From: Mycobacterium sp.
GTDB lineage: Bacteria; Actinomycetota; Actinomycetes; Mycobacteriales; Mycobacteriaceae
DNA: 64,000 bases
Reading direction: 5' to 3'
Assembly: GCF_025965855.1 (NCBI RefSeq)
Contig: NZ_JAOPWB010000162.1
Location: 1 to 64,000, forward strand
A program made the translations under genes and the position numbers. This document shows, piece by piece, positions 30,715 through 39,903 of this stretch; positions within the stretch are counted from its first letter, which is position 1; each line of letters starts with the position of its first letter. The notes under the pieces were generated by a model. That model had not been told where the DNA came from and did not search any database. It saw only the letters and a list, made by a program, of their open reading frames with translations.

Positions 30715-32207
30715 TCCCTTAGCACTAAAGACACCGCGTCACTGAGGGTTTCGGCCACCCGCGCATGGGCGCGGGCGTGGTGGATTTCCGCGGGCAGGGT
30801 GCGCGTGGTCGGCACCAGCACGGCCTGTGCGTCGGCGGCCAGGGCCGCCTCCACATCGCCCCCGGTGTCGCCGATCAGCACGCACCGCGCCGGCGGCACC
30901 GCCAGCGCCTCGGCCGCCGCCAGCACCATCCCGGGCTGCGGCTTGCGGCACCCGCAGCCGTCCGCCTCGCCGTGCACGCACACCTGCCAGGAGTCGAACG
31001 GCCCGAGGACCTCATTGACCCGGGCGTTCACGGCGGTGAGCTGGTCCGCACTGATCAGCCCGCGCGCCACGCCGGACTGATTGGTCACGACCGCGAGCAG
31101 CAGGCCCCGCCGGCGCAGGCGGGCCAGGGCCCGGCCGGCATCGCGGGTGGGCCGCACACCCGCGGGGTCGTTGAGATACGGCCGGTCGACGATCAGGGTG
31201 TCGTCGCGGTCCAGCAGCACGGCCAGCGGCGGATCGCGCCGGGCCCGGCGAACCGCCCACTCGCCGGCCAGTCGGTGCGCCACCGCGACCGGCGGGATAA
31301 GGGCGCTGCTCACCGAAAGGCGAAGCGCCTCAACGGCGGAGCGCGGGCCGCTGCGCCAGCGCCTGGCCGCGAACTCGGCTGTGAGCGCCAGCCACAGCGC
31401 CGCGGCGGCGCGGGCCCCGATGCCACGGCGCGGCAGCCCGGAAGCGGTGGCCGCGATGGCTAGGGCGCCGGCCGCGGTGGTCGCGATGTGCGCCGGCATC
31501 CTGCCCGGCCCCTCGCCGATCTTGGCGCGCCAGGATCGGCCGTGCTTGCGACGCATCAGCGCGTTGTCGCGGTTACCGACCTGCGCGCGCACGCTCGACC
31601 ACCAGCCGGCGGGGGCGACGGGATGGCTGCAGCGACGGGCGCCGCGGGCAATCTGCCCGCCGGCCTCCACGATCCGCAGCGCCAGGTCCGAATCTTCGCG
31701 GTAGGCGCGCGGGAACCGCTCGTCGAAGCCCCCGACGGCCACCAGCACGTCGCGGCGATACGCCATGTCGGCGGTGATCCACCGCGCCTCGGACAGCCGC
31801 AGGGTCCGCCGCTCGTCGTCGGTGGGCCGGCGGGAGGCCTCCGTCGGCACCTCGATGACCGCCTGGGAGCCGCCGGCACCCGCCGCGTCGGAGGCGCGCA
31901 GATCGGTCGCCACGGCCCATCTCCACCACGCGTCCGGCAGCACATCGTCGTCGAGAAAGCACACCCAGCGCACGGTGGTGGCCCGCCATCCCACGTTGCG
32001 CGCCGCGGCCGGCCCCCGCCCGCCGCTGCGCAGCACCCGCACCGGAAGCCCGGCGGTGACCGGAAGGTCGGTAACCGGCTCGGGCCGGTCGTCGACCAGC
32101 ACCACCTCCGCCGGCGCAGGACCGGATCCCCGCTCCAGCGCGATGAGCAAGCGGCGCAGGGAGTCCCGGCCGATGGTGGGCACCACGATCGCGTAATCGG
32201 GTGTCAT
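30705..32207 (-). CDS. GT2 glycosyltransferase fused to GmhB-type HAD-IIIA phosphatase (heptose-1,7-bisphosphate phosphatase)
   Basis: ATG 32207; N-terminal YAIVVPTIGRDSLRRLLIALE...VCFLDDDVLPD; C-terminal VLLDRDDTLIVDRPYL...VVTNQSGVARGLI...CVHGEADGCGCRKPQPGM (GmhB zinc motif). Confidence 0.85.
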   Translation of the reverse strand: MTPDYAIVVPTIGRDSLRRLLIALERGSGPAPAEVVLVDDRPEPVTDLPVTAGLPVRVLRSGGRGPAAARNVGWRATTVRWVCFLDDDVLPDAWWRWAVATDLRASDAAGAGGSQAVIEVPTEASRRPTDDERRTLRLSEARWITADMAYRRDVLVAVGGFDERFPRAYREDSDLALRIVEAGGQIARGARRCSHPVAPAGWWSSVRAQVGNRDNALMRRKHGRSWRAKIGEGPGRMPAHIATTAAGALAIAATASGLPRRGIGARAAAALWLALTAEFAARRWRSGPRSAVEALRLSVSSALIPPVAVAHRLAGEWAVRRARRDPPLAVLLDRDDTLIVDRPYLNDPAGVRPTRDAGRALARLRRRGLLLAVVTNQSGVARGLISADQLTAVNARVNEVLGPFDSWQVCVHGEADGCGCRKPQPGMVLAAAEALAVPPARCVLIGDTGGDVEAALAADAQAVLVPTTRTLPAEIHHARAHARVAETLSDAVSLVLRECR

Positions 32208-33844
32208 CGCCGTCGCCGGAGCACATAGGGGCCGATGGCCAGCACGTCGATGGGGGAACTGCCGAAGACCTCGAGGGCATCGCGCGGGCTGTCCACCATC
32301 GGCCGCCCGGCGGTGTTGAAGCTCGTGTTGACGACCACCGGGACCCCGGTGCGCTGGGCGAAGCGGCTGATCGTCGCGTGCAGGCGCGGATCCGCGGCTT
32401 GGTCGACGGTCTGGATTCGTGCCGTGCCGTCGACATGGGTGACCGCGGGGATGCGGTCGCGCCAGTTCTCGGCGACGTCGTGCACGAACAGCATGTACGG
32501 GCTGGGCAGCGGTCCGCGAGAGAAGATTTCGGCGGCCCGCTCGGCCAGCACCATCGGGGCGACGGGCCGGAACTGCTCGCGGCCCTTGACCGCGTTGAGG
32601 CGCTCCAGGTTGGCGGGATGACGCGGGTCGGCCAGCAGCGAGCGGCCGCCGAGGGCCCGCGGCCCAAATTCGGCGCGGCCCTGGAACCATCCGACCAACC
32701 GGTTGTCGGCCAGCGCGTCGCCGATCGCGGCGGCCGGGTCGGGTGGCCGTTCGTAGCCGACGGCCGCGTCGTCGAGCGCCGCCCGGATCTGGTCGTCGGA
32801 CCAGCCGCGGCCCAGTTGCGCCGCCGGCATCGGGGCGATCGGCTCGCCGAACGCGGCGGCCAGGCTGAGCGCCGCTCCCAGCGCCGTGCCCGAGTCACCG
32901 GCGGCCGGCTGAACCCACACCCGGTCGAAGCCGGACTCGGCGTAGATGCGCGTGTTGGCAACGCAATTCAGCGCCACGCCTCCCGCCAGGCACAGCGCGT
33001 CGCCGTCGGTGCGGTCGCGCAGCCACCCCACCAGCTCCAGCAGCACGTCTTCGACGACGCGCTGCACGCTGCAGGCGAGGTCGGCGTGCACGGGATCGAG
33101 CGTGCCTTCGTTCGGCCGGCGTGCGGGCGCCAAATCGTCCCATACGATCGGCTCGGTGCGGAACCCGCCGTCACCGCACGCGTAGACCCGCTCCCGCAGC
33201 GCCCCGGCGAACCGCGGGCTGCCGTAGGAGGCCATGGCCATCACCTTGTACTCGTCGCTGGAGCGGACGAAACCCAGATGCTCGGTGAGGCTTTCGTAAA
33301 GCAATCCCAGCGAGTGCGGCAGCGCCTGGGAGGCCAGCACGTCGAGCTTCTGGTCACGGTAGACACCGGCGAGCATCGACGTGCGTTCGCCGCGGCCGTC
33401 GACCACCAGCACCGCCGTGTCGGGATGCGGTGAGGCGAGCGCCGTGGACGCCGCGTGCGCGACATGGTGGCGGACGTGGCACACCGCGGCGGGGTTGAGG
33501 CCGGGCACGGCCGACGCCAGGAAGCGCGGGGCGCGCTCCGCGTACATGGTGCGCAGGTGCTCCCAGTCCCGGTCGAGCCCGGCCGGGTCGAGGGGTTCCT
33601 CCTGCATCAGGGCCGGGTCGTAGGAGTATCCGACCGCGTCGATGTCGCCCGCGTCCAGCCCGGAGTGATCCAGGCACCACCGGATGGCGCCGACGGGAAG
33701 TTCCCACGTGGAGAACGGGACCGCCTGCTTACCGTGCTTGCGCCGTGAGAAGCGCTCTTCCTCAGCGGCCGCTACCACCTCGCCGTCGACCACCAGGGCC
33801 GCGGCCGAGTCGTGGAACACCGCGTTAACGCCGAGAATCCGCAC
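32204..33844 (-). CDS. carbamoyltransferase (NodU/CmcH/TobZ family)
   Basis: GTG 33844; ILGVNAVFHDSAAALVVDGEVVAAAEEERFSRRKH...CLAGGVALNCVANTRI...GRAEFGPRALGGRSLLADPR. Confidence 0.92.
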   Translation of the reverse strand: MRILGVNAVFHDSAAALVVDGEVVAAAEEERFSRRKHGKQAVPFSTWELPVGAIRWCLDHSGLDAGDIDAVGYSYDPALMQEEPLDPAGLDRDWEHLRTMYAERAPRFLASAVPGLNPAAVCHVRHHVAHAASTALASPHPDTAVLVVDGRGERTSMLAGVYRDQKLDVLASQALPHSLGLLYESLTEHLGFVRSSDEYKVMAMASYGSPRFAGALRERVYACGDGGFRTEPIVWDDLAPARRPNEGTLDPVHADLACSVQRVVEDVLLELVGWLRDRTDGDALCLAGGVALNCVANTRIYAESGFDRVWVQPAAGDSGTALGAALSLAAAFGEPIAPMPAAQLGRGWSDDQIRAALDDAAVGYERPPDPAAAIGDALADNRLVGWFQGRAEFGPRALGGRSLLADPRHPANLERLNAVKGREQFRPVAPMVLAERAAEIFSRGPLPSPYMLFVHDVAENWRDRIPAVTHVDGTARIQTVDQAADPRLHATISRFAQRTGVPVVVNTSFNTAGRPMVDSPRDALEVFGSSPIDVLAIGPYVLRRRR

Positions 33845-33852
33845 CGCACCTC

Positions 33853-34842
33853 CTACTGCGCCAATTGCCCAGGGGTCGAGACGAAGTCCGCGTGCGCTTC
33901 GTCGGCCAATATGCGAAACCACGCCACGGTGGTACTCAGCCCGCTGCGGTAGTCGACCCGCGGCTCCCAGCCCAACTCCCGGCGGGCCAGCGTGATGTCG
34001 GGGCATCGGCGCTGCGGGTCGTCTACGGCCGGTGGGATGAGCTGGATCGTGGAGTTGCTGCCGGCCAGGTCGCGGATCATCTCGGCAACGGCACGCACCG
34101 TCAGCTCGGTGGGGTTGCCGATGTTGACCGGGCCGCTGAAATCGCGGTGCGTCAGCGCAATGAGCGCCGTGACGGTGTCATCGACATAGCACAGTGAGCG
34201 CGTCTGCAGGCCCGTGCCGGACACGGTCAGCGGTTCTCCGCGCAGTGCCTGGCGGCAGAACGTCGGAACCATCCGGCCGTCGTCGGGGCGCATACCCGGC
34301 CCGTAGGTGTTGAAGATGCGGGCCACGCCGACGTCGGCCCGGCCGAGGCGGTGGTAGGCGAAGGTCAGCGCTTCGGCGTAGCGTTTGGCTTCGTCGTACA
34401 TGCTGCGCGGGCCCACGGGATTCACGTTGCCCCAATAGGTTTCGCGCTGGGGATGCGATTCGGGATCGCCGTAGACCTCGCTGGTGGACGCCAGAACGAA
34501 GCGAGCGCCGGCGCGCTCGGCAATTTCCAGCGCCGTCGCCGTGCCCGCCGATCCGGCGCGCAGCGTGTCGATCGGTAACCGTTGATAGTCGGCCGGCGAC
34601 GCCGGCGACGCCAGGTGGAACACCGTGTCGAACGAGGAGCCGAGGATCTGCACCGCGTCGGCATCGCAAATGTTCCGCTGCACAAAGTGATATCCGGGCC
34701 GCCCGGCCAGTCCGGCCGCCGCGCCAGGTGGGCTGGTGGACAGGTCGTCGACGCTGACGACTTCGACACCGGCGCCGAGCAGCCGGTCGCACAAGTGGAC
34801 GCCCAGGAATCCGGCGCCGCCGGTTACCAGTACACGCGACAT
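33853..34842 (-). CDS. NAD-dependent epimerase/dehydratase, UDP-glucuronate decarboxylase (UDP-xylose synthase)-like
   Basis: VLVTGGAGFLGVHLCDRLL...ASTSEVYGDPESHPQRETYWGNVNPVGPRSMYDEAKRYAEAL. Confidence 0.85.
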   Translation of the reverse strand: MSRVLVTGGAGFLGVHLCDRLLGAGVEVVSVDDLSTSPPGAAAGLAGRPGYHFVQRNICDADAVQILGSSFDTVFHLASPASPADYQRLPIDTLRAGSAGTATALEIAERAGARFVLASTSEVYGDPESHPQRETYWGNVNPVGPRSMYDEAKRYAEALTFAYHRLGRADVGVARIFNTYGPGMRPDDGRMVPTFCRQALRGEPLTVSGTGLQTRSLCYVDDTVTALIALTHRDFSGPVNIGNPTELTVRAVAEMIRDLAGSNSTIQLIPPAVDDPQRRCPDITLARRELGWEPRVDYRSGLSTTVAWFRILADEAHADFVSTPGQLAQ

Positions 34843-34860
34843 GGAACGCATCCGGTCTTC

Positions 34861-34885
34861 ATACCCGGCGGTGCAGTGCTGAAAC
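34861..34885 (-). promoter_or_regulatory. SigF-type promoter GTTT-N15-GGGTAT for the 34842 to 24748 heptose/carbamoyl operon
   Basis: Exact match on minus strand, 18 nt upstream of ATG 34842. Confidence 0.7.
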
Positions 34886-34888
34886 GGT

Positions 34889-34913
34889 GTTTCGCCGACC
34901 GATTCCCGGGTAG
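34889..34913 (+). promoter_or_regulatory. SigF-type promoter GTTT-N15-GGGTAG for the divergent GT2 gene
   Basis: Exact match on plus strand, 11 nt upstream of ATG 34925. Confidence 0.68.
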
Positions 34914-34924
34914 TCGCACCGGGC

Positions 34925-35815
34925 ATGGCCGCCTCGCCCGAAGCCCCGCCCCAAACGTCTTTTGTCATCGCGACACGAGACCGCTCCTCCGAGCTGCGCG
35001 CCGTGCTGCACCGCCTGCTTGACATCGGCGAGTGCCCGATCGTCGTGGTGGACAACGCATCCCGGGACGACTCGGTGGCGGCCGCCCGTGGCGTCGCCGC
35101 CGGTTGCGGCGGCCGGGTGACCGTCATCCCGCTGAACAAGAACGAGGGCGCGGTGGCGCGCAACATCGGCGTGGCACGTTGCGGCACACCGTATGTCGCG
35201 TTTTGCGACGACGATTCATGGTGGGCGCCGGGGGTGCCCGCACTCGCCGAGGCGATATTCGACCGGTATCCTACCGTCGCGCTGCTGGCCGCGAGAACCG
35301 TCGTTTGGCCACAGCAGCGCGATGACCCGCTGGTCGCCGAATTGGCCGCTAGCCCGCTGGGCCGTGATCCGGCCCTGCCGGGCCCGTCGATCCTGGGCTT
35401 CCAGTCGTGCTCGGCGGTGGTACGCAAGGCGGCGTTCGAGGCGGTCGGCGGGTTCAGTCCGATCCTGCACTTTCGAGCCGAGGAGGGTTTGCTCGCTTGG
35501 GATCTCGCCGCGAACGGCTGGGATCTGTGCTTCTGCCCGGGTTTGGTGGCATACCACCAGCCCTCGACGACTCGATCGGCGAGCCAGGTCCAACGCGCTC
35601 GCGTCAGGCGCAACGAACTGCTGACCGCGTGTCTGCGCCGGCCCGTCGGGAGGTGCGCCAGGGCCGCGGCCGGCCTGGCGTGGGCCGCCAGCCATGACAC
35701 CGCCCACGCCAGGGCACTGCTCGAGGCCGTGGCCGCAATGCCGGCCGTCCTGGGCGCCCGGCGGCGACTGCCCGACTCGGTGGAGCGGTCGGTGCGACTG
35801 CTGGAGAAGCGCTGA
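34925..35815 (+). CDS. glycosyltransferase family 2
   Basis: TSFVIATRDRSSELRAVLHRLL...VVVDNASRDDSV...VAFCDDDSWWAPG. Confidence 0.88.
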   Translation: MAASPEAPPQTSFVIATRDRSSELRAVLHRLLDIGECPIVVVDNASRDDSVAAARGVAAGCGGRVTVIPLNKNEGAVARNIGVARCGTPYVAFCDDDSWWAPGVPALAEAIFDRYPTVALLAARTVVWPQQRDDPLVAELAASPLGRDPALPGPSILGFQSCSAVVRKAAFEAVGGFSPILHFRAEEGLLAWDLAANGWDLCFCPGLVAYHQPSTTRSASQVQRARVRRNELLTACLRRPVGRCARAAAGLAWAASHDTAHARALLEAVAAMPAVLGARRRLPDSVERSVRLLEKR

Positions 35816-35824
35816 GCCACAATG

Positions 35825-37045
35825 TCATCCGGAACGGGTGTTCGGTGCGCTCAGCCCGCGCCGTACGGCCGCCACCTTCTCGTAGACGCGTTCGGTGTCG
35901 GCCGCGATCCGGTCCCACGTGTAGCGCGCCCTCGCGCGCTCCCGTCCCGCCTGACCCAACGCCCTGCGCCGCCGGCCATCTTCCAGGAGCGGGTTGATCG
36001 CTTCGGCCAGCGCGCCGGGATCCTTCGGTGGCACCAGGCGTCCCGTCACGCCGTCGACGACGGTGTCGCGGATCCCGCCGACCGCCGCGGCCACGACCGG
36101 AACTCCGCAGGCCATCGCCTCGAGTGGCACGATGCCGAACGGCTCATACCAGGGGGTGCAGGCCACCACGTCGGCCGACCGCAGCACCGCGGGCATCTCG
36201 TCGCGTGTGATCCCGCCGAGCAGCAGCACCCGGTCGGCCACAGCGAGGCGGTGGGCCAACCGCCGCAAATGTTGCGCTTCCGGGTCCTGCGCCAGCGAAT
36301 CGCGGGCGGGGCCACCGACGATGACCAGCTCGGCGTCGGGGATGCCCGGCAAGGCGCGGATCAGCGTCTCAAAACCCTTGCGCGGCACCAGACGTCCGAC
36401 GGACACGATCCGAGGACGAGCGCCCCGCGGCGCGGCCGCTCCGTCCGGGTGGAACGCATCGATATCGACGCCGCAGGGCACCACCGACGTTCGCGACCGG
36501 GCGCGGCCCATTCGGACCAGCTCGAACACCTCGTCGGTGCTGGTGGCCGCCACCCAGTCGGCGCCGCGCGCGACGACGGTCTCGAGCCCGATGCGGCAGT
36601 CCGGGCTGGTGTCATCGACACCCTGGTGCAGCCTCTTGACCAGTCCCAGCGCATGGAATGTCTGCACGGTGGGTACGCGGTGCGGTCGTGCGGCCCGCTG
36701 GGTCGCGAGGCCCGACATCCAAAAGTGGGCATGAGCCACGTCGGGCGGTTCGCTTGTCCACCGCCCGTCGAGGTAATGGCCGAAGGCGTACATGTATTGC
36801 AGCAGCGCGTCTTTGGGCAAGACGCGGGCCGGGCCCGCGGACACGTGGACCACGGAGTAGCCATCCGCGGTCTCGGCACGGTCGGGCAGGTCGGGGTCGT
36901 CGCGGCGGGTGTACACGACCACGTCGTGGCCGCGCCGCGCCAGCGTGGCGGACAGCTCGGCGACATGGACGTTCTGCCCGCCCGCGTCCACGCCGCCCAA
37001 GTGCGCCAGCGGGCTGGCGTGCTCGGAGATCATCGCGATCCTCAT
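35825..37045 (-). CDS. glycosyltransferase family 4
   Basis: ATG 37045; [38 protein letters not shown]...[11 protein letters not shown]...[25 protein letters not shown]. Confidence 0.9.
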   Translation of the reverse strand: MRIAMISEHASPLAHLGGVDAGGQNVHVAELSATLARRGHDVVVYTRRDDPDLPDRAETADGYSVVHVSAGPARVLPKDALLQYMYAFGHYLDGRWTSEPPDVAHAHFWMSGLATQRAARPHRVPTVQTFHALGLVKRLHQGVDDTSPDCRIGLETVVARGADWVAATSTDEVFELVRMGRARSRTSVVPCGVDIDAFHPDGAAAPRGARPRIVSVGRLVPRKGFETLIRALPGIPDAELVIVGGPARDSLAQDPEAQHLRRLAHRLAVADRVLLLGGITRDEMPAVLRSADVVACTPWYEPFGIVPLEAMACGVPVVAAAVGGIRDTVVDGVTGRLVPPKDPGALAEAINPLLEDGRRRRALGQAGRERARARYTWDRIAADTERVYEKVAAVRRGLSAPNTRSG

Positions 37046-37062
37046 GCGGGCTCCCTTCTGGG

Positions 37063-38031
37063 TCAACTGCACAGCTCCTCGATGACTTGGTCCCATTCGG
37101 TGAGAAAGCGCCCCAATCCGAAGCGGCCGGTGACGAATTCGCGTGCCGCCTTGCCCGCGGCCACCGCGGTCGCGTGGTCGTTCAAGAAGTCCCGCAAGCC
37201 ATGGCCCAGGGCCGCGAGGTCGGCGCTGACGACGCCCGCCTCGCAAGGCACCACCAGCGGGGCCATCGTCGTGCCGACGGCCACCACCGGCATCCCGAGG
37301 AACATCGCCTCGATGAGCGAAAGGCCCAGCGAGGTCCAGCGGGCGGCATGCAGGTAGACGCGCCGCCGGGCGATCTCATCCCACAACTTCGGGGCCGCGA
37401 CATCGCCGCGGCCGGTCACCCCGCCGCTTCGCGCGTACAGCGACTCCGTACCGATGCCCCACACATCGATCTGCGCGTGGGCCGACAACGGTTCCAACAG
37501 GTCGGCACCGACGGTGCGGCCGCGGCGCAGCGGCTCGTTGATCATCGTCGCCGCTCTCAGGACGTCGCCGGTGTAGCGCCTGCCCGGATCGGCCACGCCG
37601 TGGTCGATCACCCGAGTCGGGGCCCGTCCGTTGTCCCACATCAGCCGGTTGAAGTCGGTGACGTGGACCAGCGGGATGTCGCTGCGGTCCGCGAGCGGAT
37701 GCCGGCTGCGTTCGGCGTGCGGGCGCGGAGCGTTGTGCTCGACGTAGACAGCGGGCAGGTCGTTGCCCGCTGTGCGGCCCGCCCACCGGGCCATCAGCGC
37801 GGCATCGTGCGGGCGTTGCAACACCACGAGATCGATGTCCTGGCCTCCCAGCTCCTGGAGGGCGATCTCCCGGGCGTTCGGCCATGTCCGCCCGGCCAAC
37901 CCGATGCCATCGGCGCCGCGATCGGGGGCGACCGGGATCAAATACCTGTGCCGGCCCGCGACGAACGCCTGCGTCCAGGATCCATGGACGTGCCAAACCA
38001 GCACATTCTTTGCGGAGCCTAAACGGAGCAT
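37063..38031 (-). CDS. glycosyltransferase (GT4-like)
   Basis: [25 protein letters not shown]...[32 protein letters not shown]. Confidence 0.82.
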   Translation of the reverse strand: MLRLGSAKNVLVWHVHGSWTQAFVAGRHRYLIPVAPDRGADGIGLAGRTWPNAREIALQELGGQDIDLVVLQRPHDAALMARWAGRTAGNDLPAVYVEHNAPRPHAERSRHPLADRSDIPLVHVTDFNRLMWDNGRAPTRVIDHGVADPGRRYTGDVLRAATMINEPLRRGRTVGADLLEPLSAHAQIDVWGIGTESLYARSGGVTGRGDVAAPKLWDEIARRRVYLHAARWTSLGLSLIEAMFLGMPVVAVGTTMAPLVVPCEAGVVSADLAALGHGLRDFLNDHATAVAAGKAAREFVTGRFGLGRFLTEWDQVIEELCS

Positions 38032-38041
38032 GGCGGGCGAA

Positions 38042-38066
38042 ATACCCTATAGGTCATTACGTAAAC
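38042..38066 (-). promoter_or_regulatory. SigF-type promoter GTTT-N15-GGGTAT for the GT4 pair
   Basis: Exact match on minus strand; -10 ends 11 nt before ATG 38031 (near-leaderless). Confidence 0.7.
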
Positions 38067-38350
38067 GCTTTTGTTCGACCGGTTCTCCGCCGTCATGCCG
38101 GCCACGCAGCGCTTTGCGACGCCAATTAGCTTGTCCCGCGGAGATTTCCAAGCCGACACCAGTGGGCTGGACACGGCTCGGCGCCCCCACGCAGGACATC
38201 CTGCGAAATGTCAAGGACCCGAGGCGGATGCCGCAGTGACCGGGATTTGTGCTGGTAAGGCGGCCGGTCGGGCCCGCGGTTTGCCACCTCGCCTGACGAA
38301 AATTCTTCGCAATGTGGACGAGACGGCGCCGAACGCCGCGAGGCGTCAGG

Positions 38351-39406
38351 TCACGCGCTCTTGGGCAGTTCCGAGGAGCCGGATAGCCTCTGGCCCTTGG
38401 CTACTCGGCGAATCAGCATGCGGGTCGCCTTCTCCAGGATTTCCTGCGTGGCCTCGGGTCGGCGGGCGCGTTCGGCGCGACGTGCTGCCGCCTCGATCGT
38501 CAGTGCCTGCTCATAACCGGTGACGACGCGCGGGTCCACGTACGACCCTCGCGCCACCGCCGGGGTGTTGCCCAGCTCCTCGGCGACCTCCTTCATGACG
38601 GCGGACTCGACGCGCTTGACCACCCGCTGCGAGACGGGCGGGTCCCCGTCGGCGAACGCCGCGGCGGCCAGTACGGTGCCGTGCCAGGTCCGCAGGTCCT
38701 TGACGGTGTACTCGTCGCCCACCATTTCCTTGAATCGGGCATTGAGGTCGTCGGACCGGATGTCGACCCACCCGGATTCCGTGCGGCACACCAGCAATCG
38801 GTCGGTGCCTTCCGAGCGTCGCATCAGCGCGCGCACCGCCCGAACGATTTCGGCGTCCTCGATTTCCACCGTGCGACGCACCCCGCTCTTCGCGGGGAAG
38901 TCGAATTCGACCGCGTTGCGGTGCACCGTCACGTGGCTGCACAGCAAGGTGGCCAGTCCGTAGGACTCGTGTTCCTCGGCGTACTGCTCGCCGCCGGCGC
39001 GAAAGTAGCCGCGGTCCAGCAGGCGCAGCGCGACCGCGAGCACGCGCTCGCGGGTCAAGCCGGGGCGCGCCAGGTCTTTGGCGACGCGCGCCCGCCACAT
39101 CGGCAGCTGCGTGGACAGCTCCAGGACGCGGTCGAACTTCTCCTCGGCGCGTTCCTGCTGCCAGGCGGTGTGGTAGATGTACTGGCGGCGTCCGGCCGCA
39201 TCGGTGCCGACGGCCTGGATGTGGCCTCCCGCGTGCGGCGAGATCCACACCTTCTTCCACGCCGGCGGAATGACGAGATCATTGATGCGCGCCAGGGTGG
39301 CCGGATCGGACAGCCGGTTGCCCTCGGCGTCGTAGTAGGCGAAGCCCTTGCCCCGGCGTTTGCGTGCGATTCCCGGCTTGCTGAGATCGCTGCGACGCAG
39401 CCGCAT
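38351..39406 (-). CDS. DNA topoisomerase IB (poxvirus-type)
   Basis: KRRGKGFAYYDAEGNRLSDPATLARINDLVIPPAWKKVWISPHAGGHIQAVGTDAAGRRQYIYH...YTVKDLRTWHGTVLAA...SYVDPRVV. Confidence 0.92.
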   Translation of the reverse strand: MRLRRSDLSKPGIARKRRGKGFAYYDAEGNRLSDPATLARINDLVIPPAWKKVWISPHAGGHIQAVGTDAAGRRQYIYHTAWQQERAEEKFDRVLELSTQLPMWRARVAKDLARPGLTRERVLAVALRLLDRGYFRAGGEQYAEEHESYGLATLLCSHVTVHRNAVEFDFPAKSGVRRTVEIEDAEIVRAVRALMRRSEGTDRLLVCRTESGWVDIRSDDLNARFKEMVGDEYTVKDLRTWHGTVLAAAAFADGDPPVSQRVVKRVESAVMKEVAEELGNTPAVARGSYVDPRVVTGYEQALTIEAAARRAERARRPEATQEILEKATRMLIRRVAKGQRLSGSSELPKSA

Positions 39407-39439
39407 CGTTGCCTCCAGTCCCATTGGCTGACTGCACAA

Positions 39440-39465
39440 TTACCCGCCCGGTATGAACGCGAAAC
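39440..39465 (-). promoter_or_regulatory. SigF-type promoter GTTT-N16-GGGTAA for topoisomerase IB
   Basis: Exact match on minus strand, about 33 nt upstream of ATG 39406. Confidence 0.55.
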
Positions 39466-39493
39466 GACCCGCCACGGCGCTGTGGCGGGTCGT
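39464..39493 (-). terminator. 12-bp stem hairpin ACGACCCGCCAC-GGCGCT-GTGGCGGGTCGT downstream of hemophore-like gene
   Basis: Perfect inverted repeat just after stop (39505), followed on the minus strand by a short T run. Confidence 0.6.
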
Positions 39494-39504
39494 TGTCGGC
39501 GAAG

Positions 39505-39903
39505 TCAGCCGGCCATGAACTCCTGGTAGGCGGACTCCAGATTTGGCGGCAGGGCCGTGACGTTGCACTGCCGTTCCGTGTCGCCGATCGGCGCCAGGAT
39601 GCCGCGCAGGTCGTAGTACTCCTGCGGGTGCCCGGTGAAGTAGCCGCGCAGGCTGGACTCGGCCTCCGGCCGCGGCTGGCCGTAGGCGGCCGTGACCACC
39701 TGGTTGGCGTCCGGATGTGCGGCCAGGTACTGCTGCGCCGCGCCCTGCGCCGAGGAGACGGTGGCGTTCACACCGCCAGGGCTGCAGTCGGGCGCTGCGG
39801 CCGCCGACGGGGCAGCAATTACGCCCATGGTCAAGCCCCCGAGCAGAAAGCCCGCGCTGATGCCGGCAACTCGCCGGCGCGCGACGATACTGCTGATTTT
39901 CAT
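39505..39903 (-). CDS. hemophore-like / heme-binding secreted protein
   Basis: Signal peptide; DCSPGGVNATVSSAQGAAQQYLAAHPDANQVVTAAYGQPRPEAESSLRGYFTGHPQEYYDLRGILAPIGDTERQC. Confidence 0.8.
   Translation of the reverse strand: MKISSIVARRRVAGISAGFLLGGLTMGVIAAPSAAAAPDCSPGGVNATVSSAQGAAQQYLAAHPDANQVVTAAYGQPRPEAESSLRGYFTGHPQEYYDLRGILAPIGDTERQCNVTALPPNLESAYQEFMAG

Noticed and set aside
33853-35820. 655-aa minus ORF extended upstream of the UXS-like gene
   Set aside because: The extension (34843-35820) is antisense to the GT2 gene; the real start is ATG 34842 behind a good promoter.
38170-38320. Repeated 'ATCCTGCGAAATGTC / ATTCTTCGCAATGTG' in the gap before topoisomerase IB
   Set aside because: Short and imperfect, only two copies; not enough to call a repeat family.
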